Virus record (IMG/VR): IMGVR_UViG_3300022200_000030
Span: 16,572-80,571 of that record
Direction: 5' to 3' (one strand)
Source: a virus
DNA length: 64,000 nt
Position numbers and translations under genes: made by a program. Below are positions 53,732-62,142 of the stretch, piece after piece. Numbering within the stretch: the first letter of the stretch is position 1; every line of letters begins with the position of its first letter. A model generated the notes under the pieces. That model made no database searches. It was not told where the DNA came from and saw nothing but the letters and a program-made list of their open reading frames with translations.

Positions 53732-56161
53732 TCACCACATTTTCACAGGTACACGTTGTGCCGTGAGAGCATTCAAGTCCCAACCAAGCACACGATAAAC
53801 GCCTCCAATCTTTTCAGCAACCCACTTCTCAACAGTAGTACTCCACGCAATGTCGTACCCCTTCAGGTCAAGCGGCTCGCCACGCTCGTTCTCACAAGCC
53901 ATGACAGGAGTATAGGGTGCGCCCTGTGGCACACCATCAACGTACACCCATCGTACGTTGTCACCTTTGAGGAACTTCGTACCATGATGCTCATTGGCAT
54001 AGATGCCTGCTCGCGCAGGGTTCGGCACACTCCCCTTGACGTAATCCTTCAGGGCATTCTTGATACGTCCTGAAGAAGCAACATCACTAATGTCGTGTAC
54101 TCCTGTGTAGGTTTCCTTGATGCGAGGACGCAGGGCTGCGTACACATCGGCTTCATCTGCACCGGTAGCAATCATCTCAAACATGTCACTAATCAGTCCC
54201 TTCGCAAACTTGGGAGTGTCCGAACGCTTCGGTGCGTACCCTGTAATCTTCATCTTACCTTTCTCACTCGGAGGCCACGATATCACACCGAAGTTCATGT
54301 TCTTCACTTCGGCGGTGAACCAATAGGGAAAGTATGCTTCCAATTCAACGTCAAGGTATTCCATACCCAAGTCTTCCTGAGCAACCTTCGTGAGATGTTC
54401 AGACAACCATTCAGCCTTGTCTAAGGGAACCTGAATGTAGCACGAATCTGTGTGACCCGCAAGCCCACGGTAGCCCTGTGCCTCGCTTTCTTCGACAAGC
54501 ATGCTGATGGACTTGCGCCCAAGGTACGTTGTGGACTCAGCGATAGCCTTGGACACCCACCCACCTTTCAGCATGGACATACCACACATGCCGTAAATCG
54601 CATTCACGCTAACCTTGACCGCCATTTGCAGCATGTCGTACCCAAGTTTTTCATCAGGGTCATTCGCTTCCTTCATCAGACGCTTGTACTCCTTACGCAA
54701 GGCAAGCAACTCGCGCACAACCAAAGGCAAGATACCCTCTTTGCTTTGGTCCCAATGATACACACCACCCGTACCCTCGACAATCTGACCGCTCTTCTTG
54801 TCAACCTTCGGAGGTACATTGAGTGTGAGAGTATGTTCGTTTGGCTCATCCACTTGCGTAGTGAAGCAAAGGTTGGCTGACAACATGATGTTCGGGTACA
54901 GGGATGCGAAGTCCACCAAGGCCACGCCTTCGTGTCGCCCCGGTACAGGAGGCATGACCCACGCCGCTTCGATTTCATTGCGCTTCTCTTTCCACGTCGA
55001 GAGTGCTTTCAGTTCAGTACGACGAGCAATGAGGCCACGGAAGTATCGGCTGACGTTGTGGGTGCTTGCGAACTCCACACCGGCCACACGCTGCAATGCG
55101 AGATGAAAGTCGGTACAATGCAACTTCTCATCACAGTCACGCAGCAGCGTAGTGTCCACCAAACAGTAGTCCACGAAGTCGTCGTAGTATTCACTCCAAC
55201 CGTTGAACACAGTCATGCCTTCGATGGTGTTTGTCAACTTAGCGCCCAAGCCAAGTTCCTGTGCCCACCAATCCAACTTGCGCGACTCAGCCTGACCGCG
55301 CCCGGACTTCTGCCACACGCCTTCAAATCCGCTTCCACTTGTCCACGGTGCAGCGGTGTCAAAGCACAGGCGACCCTTGATAGGTTGCGTTGTTGGATTC
55401 CCCTTGAAGTTTGCATACCCAACACCACTCTTGGGAGGATAGAAAACACCGAGGGGTGACATGTCCTGTGGAGTGTGCAGCCTGTCGTACAACTTCGGCA
55501 GGTCGGCCCAATGCCCTGCGTGAGCAATCAGCATGTCGGGGTCACGCTCACGCAGGAAAGCCATGAAACCGTCAAGCATCATCTGCTCGCTGATGAAGGT
55601 ACGCAACTCATACCCATCGTATCGGTCAATCCATTCCGTCTTCGTGATGCTATTTGCATTCGATTCACGACTCCAAGCAAACACAACAGGGTGTTCGTAG
55701 TCGCTATCCACAACTGCAATAACTGTGATTTCACCCTTCTTGTCCACGTTCCACTCCATATCAAAGTACCACTTGCGCGGGTGAAACTCAGGGAAGTCGT
55801 GAACACCGGGGAACATGTTCAGCAGTACTTGGTCGTGGTACTGTACATCAGCCTCATATGTCCACCCTTGACACTTCTCACTCAGTTCCCAAAGCGTGTT
55901 GGGGGAAGACACCGTGACCTTCCACAAGTCATGTCCGTCCACGCCTCGCGCCACGACGTTTCGATGCACTACGGCGTTTGCATTGCGTAGGCGATTCAGC
56001 ACCCATTGCGGTGCGGATTGACGGACCCAACAGAAAGGCGTGACGTACCCATCGTCTTCAGGGTACAAGTATCGCTCCTTCAGTACCCCATCAGACCCAC
56101 GTGTACGCAGGTACAACACAGGTGCATCAAGCGCGGCGTCATTGAACCAATCAACAATCAC
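53732..56161 (-). CDS. family B DNA polymerase
   Basis: 809 residues, GTG start overlapping the clamp gene's stop. Exonuclease: DME near 115 (FDMEW), a changed Exo II (IAHAGHWADLPKL), and YCLVD (Exo III). Polymerase: DFASLYPNI (motif A, about 414-424), KVSVNAIYG (motif B, near 525) and GHTDS (motif C, 570-573). The first Asp of the usual DTDS is His570; D572, the main metal ligand, is kept. It copies the viral genome with the clamp and RFC nearby. Length and lack of a terminal-protein region point to an RNA-primed enzyme. Confidence 0.95.
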   Translation of the reverse strand: MIVDWFNDAALDAPVLYLRTRGSDGVLKERYLYPEDDGYVTPFCWVRQSAPQWVLNRLRNANAVVHRNVVARGVDGHDLWKVTVSSPNTLWELSEKCQGWTYEADVQYHDQVLLNMFPGVHDFPEFHPRKWYFDMEWNVDKKGEITVIAVVDSDYEHPVVFAWSRESNANSITKTEWIDRYDGYELRTFISEQMMLDGFMAFLRERDPDMLIAHAGHWADLPKLYDRLHTPQDMSPLGVFYPPKSGVGYANFKGNPTTQPIKGRLCFDTAAPWTSGSGFEGVWQKSGRGQAESRKLDWWAQELGLGAKLTNTIEGMTVFNGWSEYYDDFVDYCLVDTTLLRDCDEKLHCTDFHLALQRVAGVEFASTHNVSRYFRGLIARRTELKALSTWKEKRNEIEAAWVMPPVPGRHEGVALVDFASLYPNIMLSANLCFTTQVDEPNEHTLTLNVPPKVDKKSGQIVEGTGGVYHWDQSKEGILPLVVRELLALRKEYKRLMKEANDPDEKLGYDMLQMAVKVSVNAIYGMCGMSMLKGGWVSKAIAESTTYLGRKSISMLVEESEAQGYRGLAGHTDSCYIQVPLDKAEWLSEHLTKVAQEDLGMEYLDVELEAYFPYWFTAEVKNMNFGVISWPPSEKGKMKITGYAPKRSDTPKFAKGLISDMFEMIATGADEADVYAALRPRIKETYTGVHDISDVASSGRIKNALKDYVKGSVPNPARAGIYANEHHGTKFLKGDNVRWVYVDGVPQGAPYTPVMACENERGEPLDLKGYDIAWSTTVEKWVAEKIGGVYRVLGWDLNALTAQRVPVKMW

Positions 56162-56907
56162 AACTCAGCCTCCTGTACAATCACAAGCAGTACCGAGTCT
56201 TGCTCAAAGATGAGTGGTGCGTCGTCGCCCATGTGAACGGTTGCCACATCGTCATCAAGGAGTGCGAGGCATTCCGGTAGCCATTCACCGAAGAACGATT
56301 CAACTGTCTTCGCGGGGCCGTCTCCATCATGTACCTTCACGGTTGAGAAGATGCGTCCACTTGATGCCTTACCTGCGACGATACCGAACTCACCCTCGCC
56401 ACAATGGATGCGAGCCTTGTACTGCGAATCCTTAGCAATGAGTGACTTCATGCCACCAAGAGCGATGAGGTCAGTTGTCTCCATCTTACCATGTGCGCTC
56501 AGTTCGTAAGAGCCGAACTGTGTATGGTTGGACTCAAAGAACTTCGATACAAGGCGTTCCACGATTGGTGCTTTGTTCGCTGACTCAATGTCATCGCTGC
56601 TTGGCAACTGTAATTTGTTTGACCCTGATACAAGATGAAGGGGCTTGGTAGGTCCAACTTGCCGGAGTACCACACGGTCGGCCTTCGACGCCTTGAGGAA
56701 CTTCGACAACTTCTCAAGTGCGATGATGTGCAGCGCACCTTCTTCCTGTACATCAGCAGGCAATGACCGCTGCACGTAGTAGTGCGCATACGCCACCGCC
56801 ACCGATATACGCGCACCCGCTGCGACGATACGCAGGTCGGGTAGCCCCTTGGGGAGTGAACCCAACAGGGCCGTCAACTCCTTCTTGTCCAATTCAATCT
56901 TGCACAT
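56158..56907 (-). CDS. PCNA-like sliding clamp
   Basis: 249 residues from ATG 56907, 5 bases after GAGGTGA; a much longer frame upstream is not coding. Size and strand pattern fit PCNA: N-terminal ELDKKELTALLG, a middle linker (KLQLPSSDDIES), and the C-terminal signature-like end VHMGDDAPLIFEQDSVLLVI, comparable with the LGDDxPLxL end of PCNA. The sequence is divergent, but neighbours are PolB, RecA-like ATPase and RFC. It would encircle DNA and hold PIP-box proteins. Confidence 0.8.
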   Translation of the reverse strand: MCKIELDKKELTALLGSLPKGLPDLRIVAAGARISVAVAYAHYYVQRSLPADVQEEGALHIIALEKLSKFLKASKADRVVLRQVGPTKPLHLVSGSNKLQLPSSDDIESANKAPIVERLVSKFFESNHTQFGSYELSAHGKMETTDLIALGGMKSLIAKDSQYKARIHCGEGEFGIVAGKASSGRIFSTVKVHDGDGPAKTVESFFGEWLPECLALLDDDVATVHMGDDAPLIFEQDSVLLVIVQEAEL

Positions 56908-57046
56908 TGTATCACCTCGATGTTGTGTGGTCGGGGAGGGGACGGAGCAACGAACCACCGGACCCCTTTGCACCTGCCGAAGCAGGAGGAACACTTCTCC
57001 CCTCATTACTTGCAAACCGACCTCACAGCAGCCCCCTGTGCGAGCA
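56908..57046 (-). other. 139-bp non-coding gap between the clamp and RecA-like genes
   Basis: One of the largest gaps in the leftward arm. It has no coding frame with a ribosome site, no clear TATA box, and a compact hairpin (listed separately). It ends in the GAGGTGA of the clamp gene. It may carry an RNA signal that sets clamp expression. Confidence 0.5.
56973..56986 (-). promoter_or_regulatory. perfect hairpin with a UUCG tetraloop
   Basis: On the - strand CCTGC-TTCG-GCAGG forms a 5-bp stem closed by C(UUCG)G, the most stable RNA tetraloop. It lies in the untranslated stretch before the clamp gene, about 66 bases upstream of its ATG. No T-run follows, so it is not a simple terminator. Confidence 0.6.
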
Positions 57047-58003
57047 TCACAGTTCCGTGTACAGTTCGGGAAGCCCGAACCACACCGGTTCCTCATCCGC
57101 CTTGGTCGTGAAGACGACGCGCTCTTGGTCTTGTAGTGCGGGATTTGTCTTGCACTTGACGAAGCGAGCCACGTAGTTCGTTGAAGCCACGTTGCCACTC
57201 TCGTCCTTCACCTCAACGGCATCCATGCGAATGATGTTGGGAATGTAGTTCGTCGTCTTCTTCTCCCAATCCGGTCCTGCCTTCTTTGCTGACTCAGGAC
57301 CGTAGTAGTTGCCTGTCATCTTTTCGTGAGTTTCCCAATAGACGGAAACGCCGAGGCGCACAAGGTCACGCGAGAGTTGTGTAAGTTGATGGAAACGAGT
57401 GTTGCGAATAGCCCAACTCGCCTGTGACTCAACCTTGGCTGCACCCTGCCCATCTGCTGCTTCGATGCCGTCAGCCGCGAGGCCAAGGTCAACGATACGC
57501 ATGTTGTTGGTACAGATTTCAAGCCACGAATCCACACCGCTGATGAGTACACCCCACACAGGCTTACCTGCACGAACTTCAGAAACAATGTATTTCATGA
57601 TGTTCATGACACGCGAGTGGGTCGCGTTGTAGTCGTAGGCCGTACGGTCGGTTGTACCCATCGCCCACGGATTCCACGACACGATGTTCTCATCGGGGTG
57701 GATAGCCGAGGCAAGCATGGACGAACCCATGTCGAAGTCAAGAGCGTGAAGGATTGCTCCCTCAGCCTTGTTGGGGTCGTTGCCGAAGGCGTCCATGACG
57801 ATGCCGGATTTGCCCGTACCGTCTGCGCCCCAAATGCCAACGAACCGATGCGTCTTGGTTGCGCTGCCTTGGAGCAGTTCTTGCTCCTTGCGCAGCGCAG
57901 CAAAGGCGTCCTGCTGTGCAGGTGCGCTTTGTGCCTTTGTCACCTTGACCTCACTCGGCTGCTCAATCTTGTTTTCTGCTGCTACTTTTTCCCATGCGCT
58001 CAT
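57047..58003 (-). CDS. RecA-fold ATPase (Sak4/RadA-like recombinase)
   Basis: 318 residues. Walker A GADGTGKS (59-66) and a Walker B-like VLISGVDSW near 152-160 in a RecA-like core; no Rad51 N-terminal domain. Short recombination ATPases of this kind (Sak4 type, AAA_24) in phages pair with a single-strand binding protein, here probably the gene just upstream. It also has a long insertion at about 170-235. Likely roles are strand annealing, recombination-dependent replication and repair. Confidence 0.8.
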   Translation of the reverse strand: MSAWEKVAAENKIEQPSEVKVTKAQSAPAQQDAFAALRKEQELLQGSATKTHRFVGIWGADGTGKSGIVMDAFGNDPNKAEGAILHALDFDMGSSMLASAIHPDENIVSWNPWAMGTTDRTAYDYNATHSRVMNIMKYIVSEVRAGKPVWGVLISGVDSWLEICTNNMRIVDLGLAADGIEAADGQGAAKVESQASWAIRNTRFHQLTQLSRDLVRLGVSVYWETHEKMTGNYYGPESAKKAGPDWEKKTTNYIPNIIRMDAVEVKDESGNVASTNYVARFVKCKTNPALQDQERVVFTTKADEEPVWFGLPELYTEL

Positions 58004-58014
58004 TCATCATCACC

Positions 58015-59310
58015 TCATGCAAATTGTCCAAGTCCCGTATCGCCACCGCTTGCACGGCGACGGGCACGGCGCGGGTCTGCGTACACGCCGAAGACAGTCA
58101 TCTTCGGAGTGACAAGCCCATCGCGGTCCTTCAGGCCGACGCGACCAAAGACAATTACAGTTGACCGTTCAGCGTACTCAAAGCGGTCATCGCCCCAACC
58201 TGCCGTGAACGGGGACGTTTGGTCACCGATATGGCCGGGAATCCAACAGTCAATGTCACCGTGGATTGTGGAGGAAACAGTCAGGTTGTAGTTGTAACCC
58301 GCAGGGTCATACTCGCTCTCCCGTGACTCGCTACTCAGGCGAGACACAGTACCCTTCGTCAGCAGGAGTGGACCCCACGTGATGCCGTTGTTGCTTTGCT
58401 TACCCGACTCGTAGGCGTCCTCCAAGTCTTCGATTGAAACAAACAGGTCATGCAACTGAGTGTTCGTCAGGTATTGCATGGGCGACAAGGGAAGTTCAAA
58501 CGAGTAGTCGGGGCTGAAGTCAGCGTATGTGTTCAGCACGTCCTTGAATGCATCATTCGCATTTTCCTTCGGTGGCTTCACCGTGATGCGGCATGGTCGT
58601 CCAACATCGAGGCGCATGTCTGCAAGGTCGTCAGTCAGGTCCACACGCCACAGTCCCACGGAAGCGTTCTTCGTGAAGTCTCCTTCTTCCCCACCGAGGA
58701 AGTAGGCGTATCGTCCCATCGTCACGTTTGGAGAGGGGTCACCGGAACGGGTTGTGAGTGCAAGCCATTGGTCACCATGCTTGATGCCGTATGGGGGTGC
58801 CTCGCTTGTTCCGAGTGACTTTTCAGCGGAGGCAGAAGTCAGCATCCACTCTCCATTTTTCTTTGAGTACACACCCATACGCCCGCTGCTGATAGCCTGC
58901 TCAGGGTCTTGGTCGTACTGAGACAAGTTCCATCGAATCAGGTTCGCCAAGCGGTCAGCCTTCTTGTCGTGCTTGCCGACGAAGACACCAACCCACTTTG
59001 CGCTGTTGGCGTTGCTGCCTGAACCTTCACGGCGCGTTTGCACGAACAACTGTTCGGCCCAATCAACCAACAGGTCTTCGTCTTCCGAAGCCCAATCAGT
59101 ACAGGAGTACTCATTCTCAATGTACTTCAGGTATTCAGCACGTGCTTCATCAACACCCTTACCCGTGCGCTCAGCGTATGCCCTGATGCGCTCAAGTACA
59201 GGGGTGGGTAGGTCCGTAGCCGCAGCAGCCTGAACGAAGCCGTTGTTTGGTTCGTCCGGTACTACGGTGTGGTCCAAGTATTCATCCTCGTTGTTCCATT
59301 CTTCATTCAT
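58015..59310 (-). CDS. probable ssDNA-binding protein of the recombination module
   Basis: 431 residues; ATG 59310 with AGGAGG 8 bases upstream, overlapping the RFC gene by 8 bases. The N-terminal ~90 residues are acidic and helical; the central part is β-rich (CRITVKPP, MTVFGVYAD) as expected of OB folds. The end GGDTGLGQFA is a short polar-aromatic tail like SSB tips. It sits between the RecA-like ATPase and RFC. The assignment rests on context and predicted β structure; no canonical RPA motif is seen. Confidence 0.5.
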   Translation of the reverse strand: MNEEWNNEDEYLDHTVVPDEPNNGFVQAAAATDLPTPVLERIRAYAERTGKGVDEARAEYLKYIENEYSCTDWASEDEDLLVDWAEQLFVQTRREGSGSNANSAKWVGVFVGKHDKKADRLANLIRWNLSQYDQDPEQAISSGRMGVYSKKNGEWMLTSASAEKSLGTSEAPPYGIKHGDQWLALTTRSGDPSPNVTMGRYAYFLGGEEGDFTKNASVGLWRVDLTDDLADMRLDVGRPCRITVKPPKENANDAFKDVLNTYADFSPDYSFELPLSPMQYLTNTQLHDLFVSIEDLEDAYESGKQSNNGITWGPLLLTKGTVSRLSSESRESEYDPAGYNYNLTVSSTIHGDIDCWIPGHIGDQTSPFTAGWGDDRFEYAERSTVIVFGRVGLKDRDGLVTPKMTVFGVYADPRRARRRASGGDTGLGQFA

Positions 59311-60244
59311 TTCTTTCAACCTCCTTTTTCAATCGTGCTACAAGCACGTCCACAAAGGAATGGAAACTGCCGAGCCATTCGTTGACTCGTTCAAACATAC
59401 CGCCCCACACATAGGTCACCGCAAATGCAGTTTCGGGGTCGTCATCAAAATGCCCGCGTACATGCTGATGGAATTGCTGCATGAAATAGTACAGACTCGC
59501 AGAACCCTCGGCCTTCTTAATCAGATGCTCGCGTAGGCTATTCCACTTGTGTGTGGTTAAATCATTCCACCATTCATCGTCGTTGCTCGGCGCAGCGACA
59601 TAGTGAGAGAGGGAAAGTGGATTCTTCGGAAGAGTCTCAAGGAATTGAATGGCCGAGCGCATGTCACCGTTGAACATCTCCATGACGCTAACGTAATGCT
59701 CGCTCCACTCCACAGGTGCGCCACATGATTCAAGCGCACGTAAGCGTTCAGCACCCGCTAATGAGTCCACGGGGTCAAAGACGTACGTTTGGCAACGGCT
59801 GCGAATGGCAGGTGAAATCTTGTCAAGGTGGTTGGTGGTGAGGATGAACAGAACAACACCCGCGTACTTCTCCATGATGCCACGCAAAGCGTCCTGCGAG
59901 GGGCCGGTTAGCCCTTCCGCTTCATCAAGTACGCCTACCTTGCGCTTGACGCCGAGCGCACTCACGCGAGCGAACTGCTTGATTTCATCACGAATGTAAT
60001 TGATGCCACGGTCGTCACTTGCGTTCGTCCACAACAGGTTCATCTCGTTGTAGGCTTCACCAAGCATGGTGCGAGCAATGGCGTTAGCCGCACTCGTCTT
60101 ACCGACGCCGGGTGGCCCTGCGATAAGAATTGCAGCAGGGTATTCCCCTGTCTGCGCCCATTCACGGAAGTGTTCGCGGAACGTGGGTTGCCCCACAATA
60201 TCCTCCCATGATTGGGGCCGTAGTCGCTCGCTCCAATTTGCCAT
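59303..60244 (-). CDS. replication factor C small subunit (clamp loader)
   Basis: 313 residues from ATG 60244. AAA+ motifs: AGPPGVGKTS (Walker A, 42-51), LDEAE (Walker B, 106-110), and the family SRC motif IRSRCQ (148-152) with the Arg finger. The start MANWSERLRPQSWEDIVGQ matches the RFC N-terminus. It opens the clamp and loads it on primed DNA. No large RFC subunit is seen in the window, so it either works alone or with a host subunit. Its promoter and ribosome site form a block shared with the helicase gene. Confidence 0.93.
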   Translation of the reverse strand: MANWSERLRPQSWEDIVGQPTFREHFREWAQTGEYPAAILIAGPPGVGKTSAANAIARTMLGEAYNEMNLLWTNASDDRGINYIRDEIKQFARVSALGVKRKVGVLDEAEGLTGPSQDALRGIMEKYAGVVLFILTTNHLDKISPAIRSRCQTYVFDPVDSLAGAERLRALESCGAPVEWSEHYVSVMEMFNGDMRSAIQFLETLPKNPLSLSHYVAAPSNDDEWWNDLTTHKWNSLREHLIKKAEGSASLYYFMQQFHQHVRGHFDDDPETAFAVTYVWGGMFERVNEWLGSFHSFVDVLVARLKKEVERNE

Positions 60245-60249
60245 CTTTC

Positions 60250-60660
60250 TCACTCTCCTTTCCCTTGGTTGGTTATATACTTCGACAAGCCGTCCAACGA
60301 TTCTGCCCACTCCACAAACGCATCCCATCCCTCTTTGGTCTTGGGCATGGGGTTGTCGAGTAGCCACCCACACCGCTCCCATCCACTTTTGTCCGTGAGC
60401 AAATCTGAGTACGGGGCCACGAAGGTGTGCCATGCGAGGAAGTCTTCCTTCCCTCGCATCCTCATGTGCTTCCCCTCATTCATGGGTAAGTTGTTACGTT
60501 CTGCATATGCTTGTAGGAATGCTTTCTGTGCGTCGGTGAGTGAAAGGAACTCAACTGTGGGACGGGCACGATACCCGAACCCTTGGTTCCATGTCTCCAC
60601 GGTAGGTGAGAAGCGCACCTTGCACAAGACGATACCAAGTGCAACATCAAGTGTACTCAT
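60250..60660 (-). CDS. 136-aa protein of unknown function
   Basis: ATG overlaps the stop of the upstream 401-residue gene. Predicted mixed α/β with a central helix (TDAQKAFLQAYAERNNLP) and Trp-rich C-terminal part (GWERCGWLLDNPMPKTKEGW). Its last 12 codons contain the RFC promoter block, read here as SKYITNQ. I do not recognise a family. Confidence 0.6.
   Translation of the reverse strand: MSTLDVALGIVLCKVRFSPTVETWNQGFGYRARPTVEFLSLTDAQKAFLQAYAERNNLPMNEGKHMRMRGKEDFLAWHTFVAPYSDLLTDKSGWERCGWLLDNPMPKTKEGWDAFVEWAESLDGLSKYITNQGKGE
60268..60286 (-). promoter_or_regulatory. archaeal promoter (BRE/TATA) for the RFC operon
   Basis: Same 19-base sequence as at 47736-47754 (- strand GTCGAAGTATATAACCAAC), followed by a similar purine-rich leader and by an ATG 28 bases after the TATA box. 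It is embedded in the coding end of the upstream gene in a different frame from the other copy, so the repeat is not due to protein similarity. Confidence 0.75.
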
Positions 60661-61862
60661 TCGTCTGCCCCCGTCATTAACATGTAATCCACGTACTCGT
60701 CCACGTCGCCCAACCCTGCGTCGTCAATGACTCTTCCGAAGGTGAACACCCAATCCTTTGACGGCGACCATGTATATACCACGTCACACACAATCGGCTT
60801 CTCCAACTTCTGATGTGCGCTGCCGCGCTGAAGAATCACTCCGTTTTGTTTCAGCCTGCGGAGAAGATTTGGTGTCGCTGATGACACAGAAACGGATAGC
60901 CGAGTGTGGATAGGCGTCAAAAAATCACCATCCATCACGGCTAAATCAAACTGATAGAACTTTTCGCCCTGCGAAATAGCGGTGTCTGCTCCGACAATCG
61001 CCACACGAAGCGTCTTCGTACCACGGGTGTACAGGTAGTGTGAACCCTTACTCTCAATGAGTAGCGCAGGCCTGTCGTAATCCACCACGTCCAACCACTT
61101 CGTTGCTTCACCGAAGGACACCTCATCCCCGCCGTCGAGCGTACTGCATGTGTTGCTTCCATCAGTCCACAACCATGCTCGCTCCTGTCGTTTGAATGGA
61201 TTCGATATAACGAAAGCCGTGAGTTGGTCGTTGACCGTACCATTGCGTTCACGAACGTACACGGTGTCATAGTAGTACAGGGACTTGGCATCCTTGATGC
61301 GCCACATCTTGTCGGGCTTCCCTTCCTTCCACGCCATCAGGGGTACGAAGGAAGGCAACTCTTTGTCCTCGTACAGACGACCGAGAGCAATGTCAGCGGG
61401 TGTGTCACCATTGCACCCTGTTTTGAGTTGCAGGAAGTTACGAAGCCGACGCTCGTACATGCCCCAATTGTGCTTCAGTAACCATCTCCACACCACGGGT
61501 GCTTGTCGGTCTGTGAGTGCTTGAGCGAACTCAACTAAACCGCTGATACCTTCACGGTTCCATTGTTCAACTAAGCCTATCAGTTCATCAGTCGTCCACG
61601 CATTGTCCCCTTCAGCCTCAAGAGACAACACTTCGTACAGGTGTTCACCGTTAGAAACTTCATCGAAAACATAACGGTCCACTCCTAACTCTTCACACAT
61701 TTTTTGTTTTACATGAGACTGAGAATACTTCAAAGTGGTTTCACAAAATACGAAGTCGTACAGGCTACGCATCTCCATGTAGTTCCAATCGTCGGTGTTG
61801 AATGATTCAAAACGATTCGGCATGCAATGGAGAGCCAAGCATGCTTTACTCAGGTTCACCAT
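60657..61862 (-). CDS. 401-aa protein, unrecognised; weak ligase-like layout
   Basis: ATG 61862 follows GAGGAAG and overlaps the PC4-like gene by 17 bases; a longer frame starts at 61925. The N-terminal 150 residues are helical; the centre and end are β-rich. A few stretches recall ATP-dependent DNA ligases: IESKGSHYLYTRG, FYQFDLAVMDGDFLTPIHTR, and KPIVCDVVYTW near the end. A KxDG nucleotidyl site is absent, so ligase is a guess only. It is the one sizeable replication-arm gene without a family. Confidence 0.6.
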   Translation of the reverse strand: MVNLSKACLALHCMPNRFESFNTDDWNYMEMRSLYDFVFCETTLKYSQSHVKQKMCEELGVDRYVFDEVSNGEHLYEVLSLEAEGDNAWTTDELIGLVEQWNREGISGLVEFAQALTDRQAPVVWRWLLKHNWGMYERRLRNFLQLKTGCNGDTPADIALGRLYEDKELPSFVPLMAWKEGKPDKMWRIKDAKSLYYYDTVYVRERNGTVNDQLTAFVISNPFKRQERAWLWTDGSNTCSTLDGGDEVSFGEATKWLDVVDYDRPALLIESKGSHYLYTRGTKTLRVAIVGADTAISQGEKFYQFDLAVMDGDFLTPIHTRLSVSVSSATPNLLRRLKQNGVILQRGSAHQKLEKPIVCDVVYTWSPSKDWVFTFGRVIDDAGLGDVDEYVDYMLMTGADE

Positions 61863-62142
61863 CCACTTCCTCTCCCTTACGTCGTCGCTCTTCTTCGTCG
61901 TTAGCGATGTGGTCGAGTGCCTCAATCAAATGCTTCAGCAGTTCTTGTGCTTGTTTAGGTGTCAAACGAATGCCTTGTCGGGTTGCTTCATAGTCATCGT
62001 CTGTGCGGCGGAAGGCGCGAATGTCAATCCAATTACGCCCGTTCCATTTGAGCCACGAAGCCTTCAGACGTACTCGCGCACGTCCCTGCTTCTGCGTCTT
62101 GGCATCGTCGCTCCAATAGACGCGAGAGAAACGCTTGCTCAT
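61846..62142 (-). CDS. PC4-like ssDNA-binding transcription coactivator
   Basis: 98 residues, ATG overlapping the previous stop (ATGA). The core ARVRLKASWLKWNGRNWIDI followed by R and then TRQGIRLTPKQAQELLKHLI is the PC4/p15 pattern: two strands with the VDIR-type motif, a loop, KGI-like turn, then a long helix. These dimers bind single-stranded DNA and modulate transcription or replication. The C-terminus is a charged tail. It could replace an SSB or act on viral promoters. Confidence 0.8.
   Translation of the reverse strand: MSKRFSRVYWSDDAKTQKQGRARVRLKASWLKWNGRNWIDIRAFRRTDDDYEATRQGIRLTPKQAQELLKHLIEALDHIANDEEERRRKGEEVDGEPE

Noticed and set aside
56908-57198. N-terminal 97-residue extension of the clamp gene
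   Set aside because: Arg/Cys-rich nonsense overlapping the RecA-like gene; ATG 56907 with GAGGTGA gives a normal clamp length.
60245-60433. N-terminal 63-residue extension of the RFC gene
   Set aside because: Crosses the promoter block and the upstream gene; MANWSERLRP is the normal RFC start.
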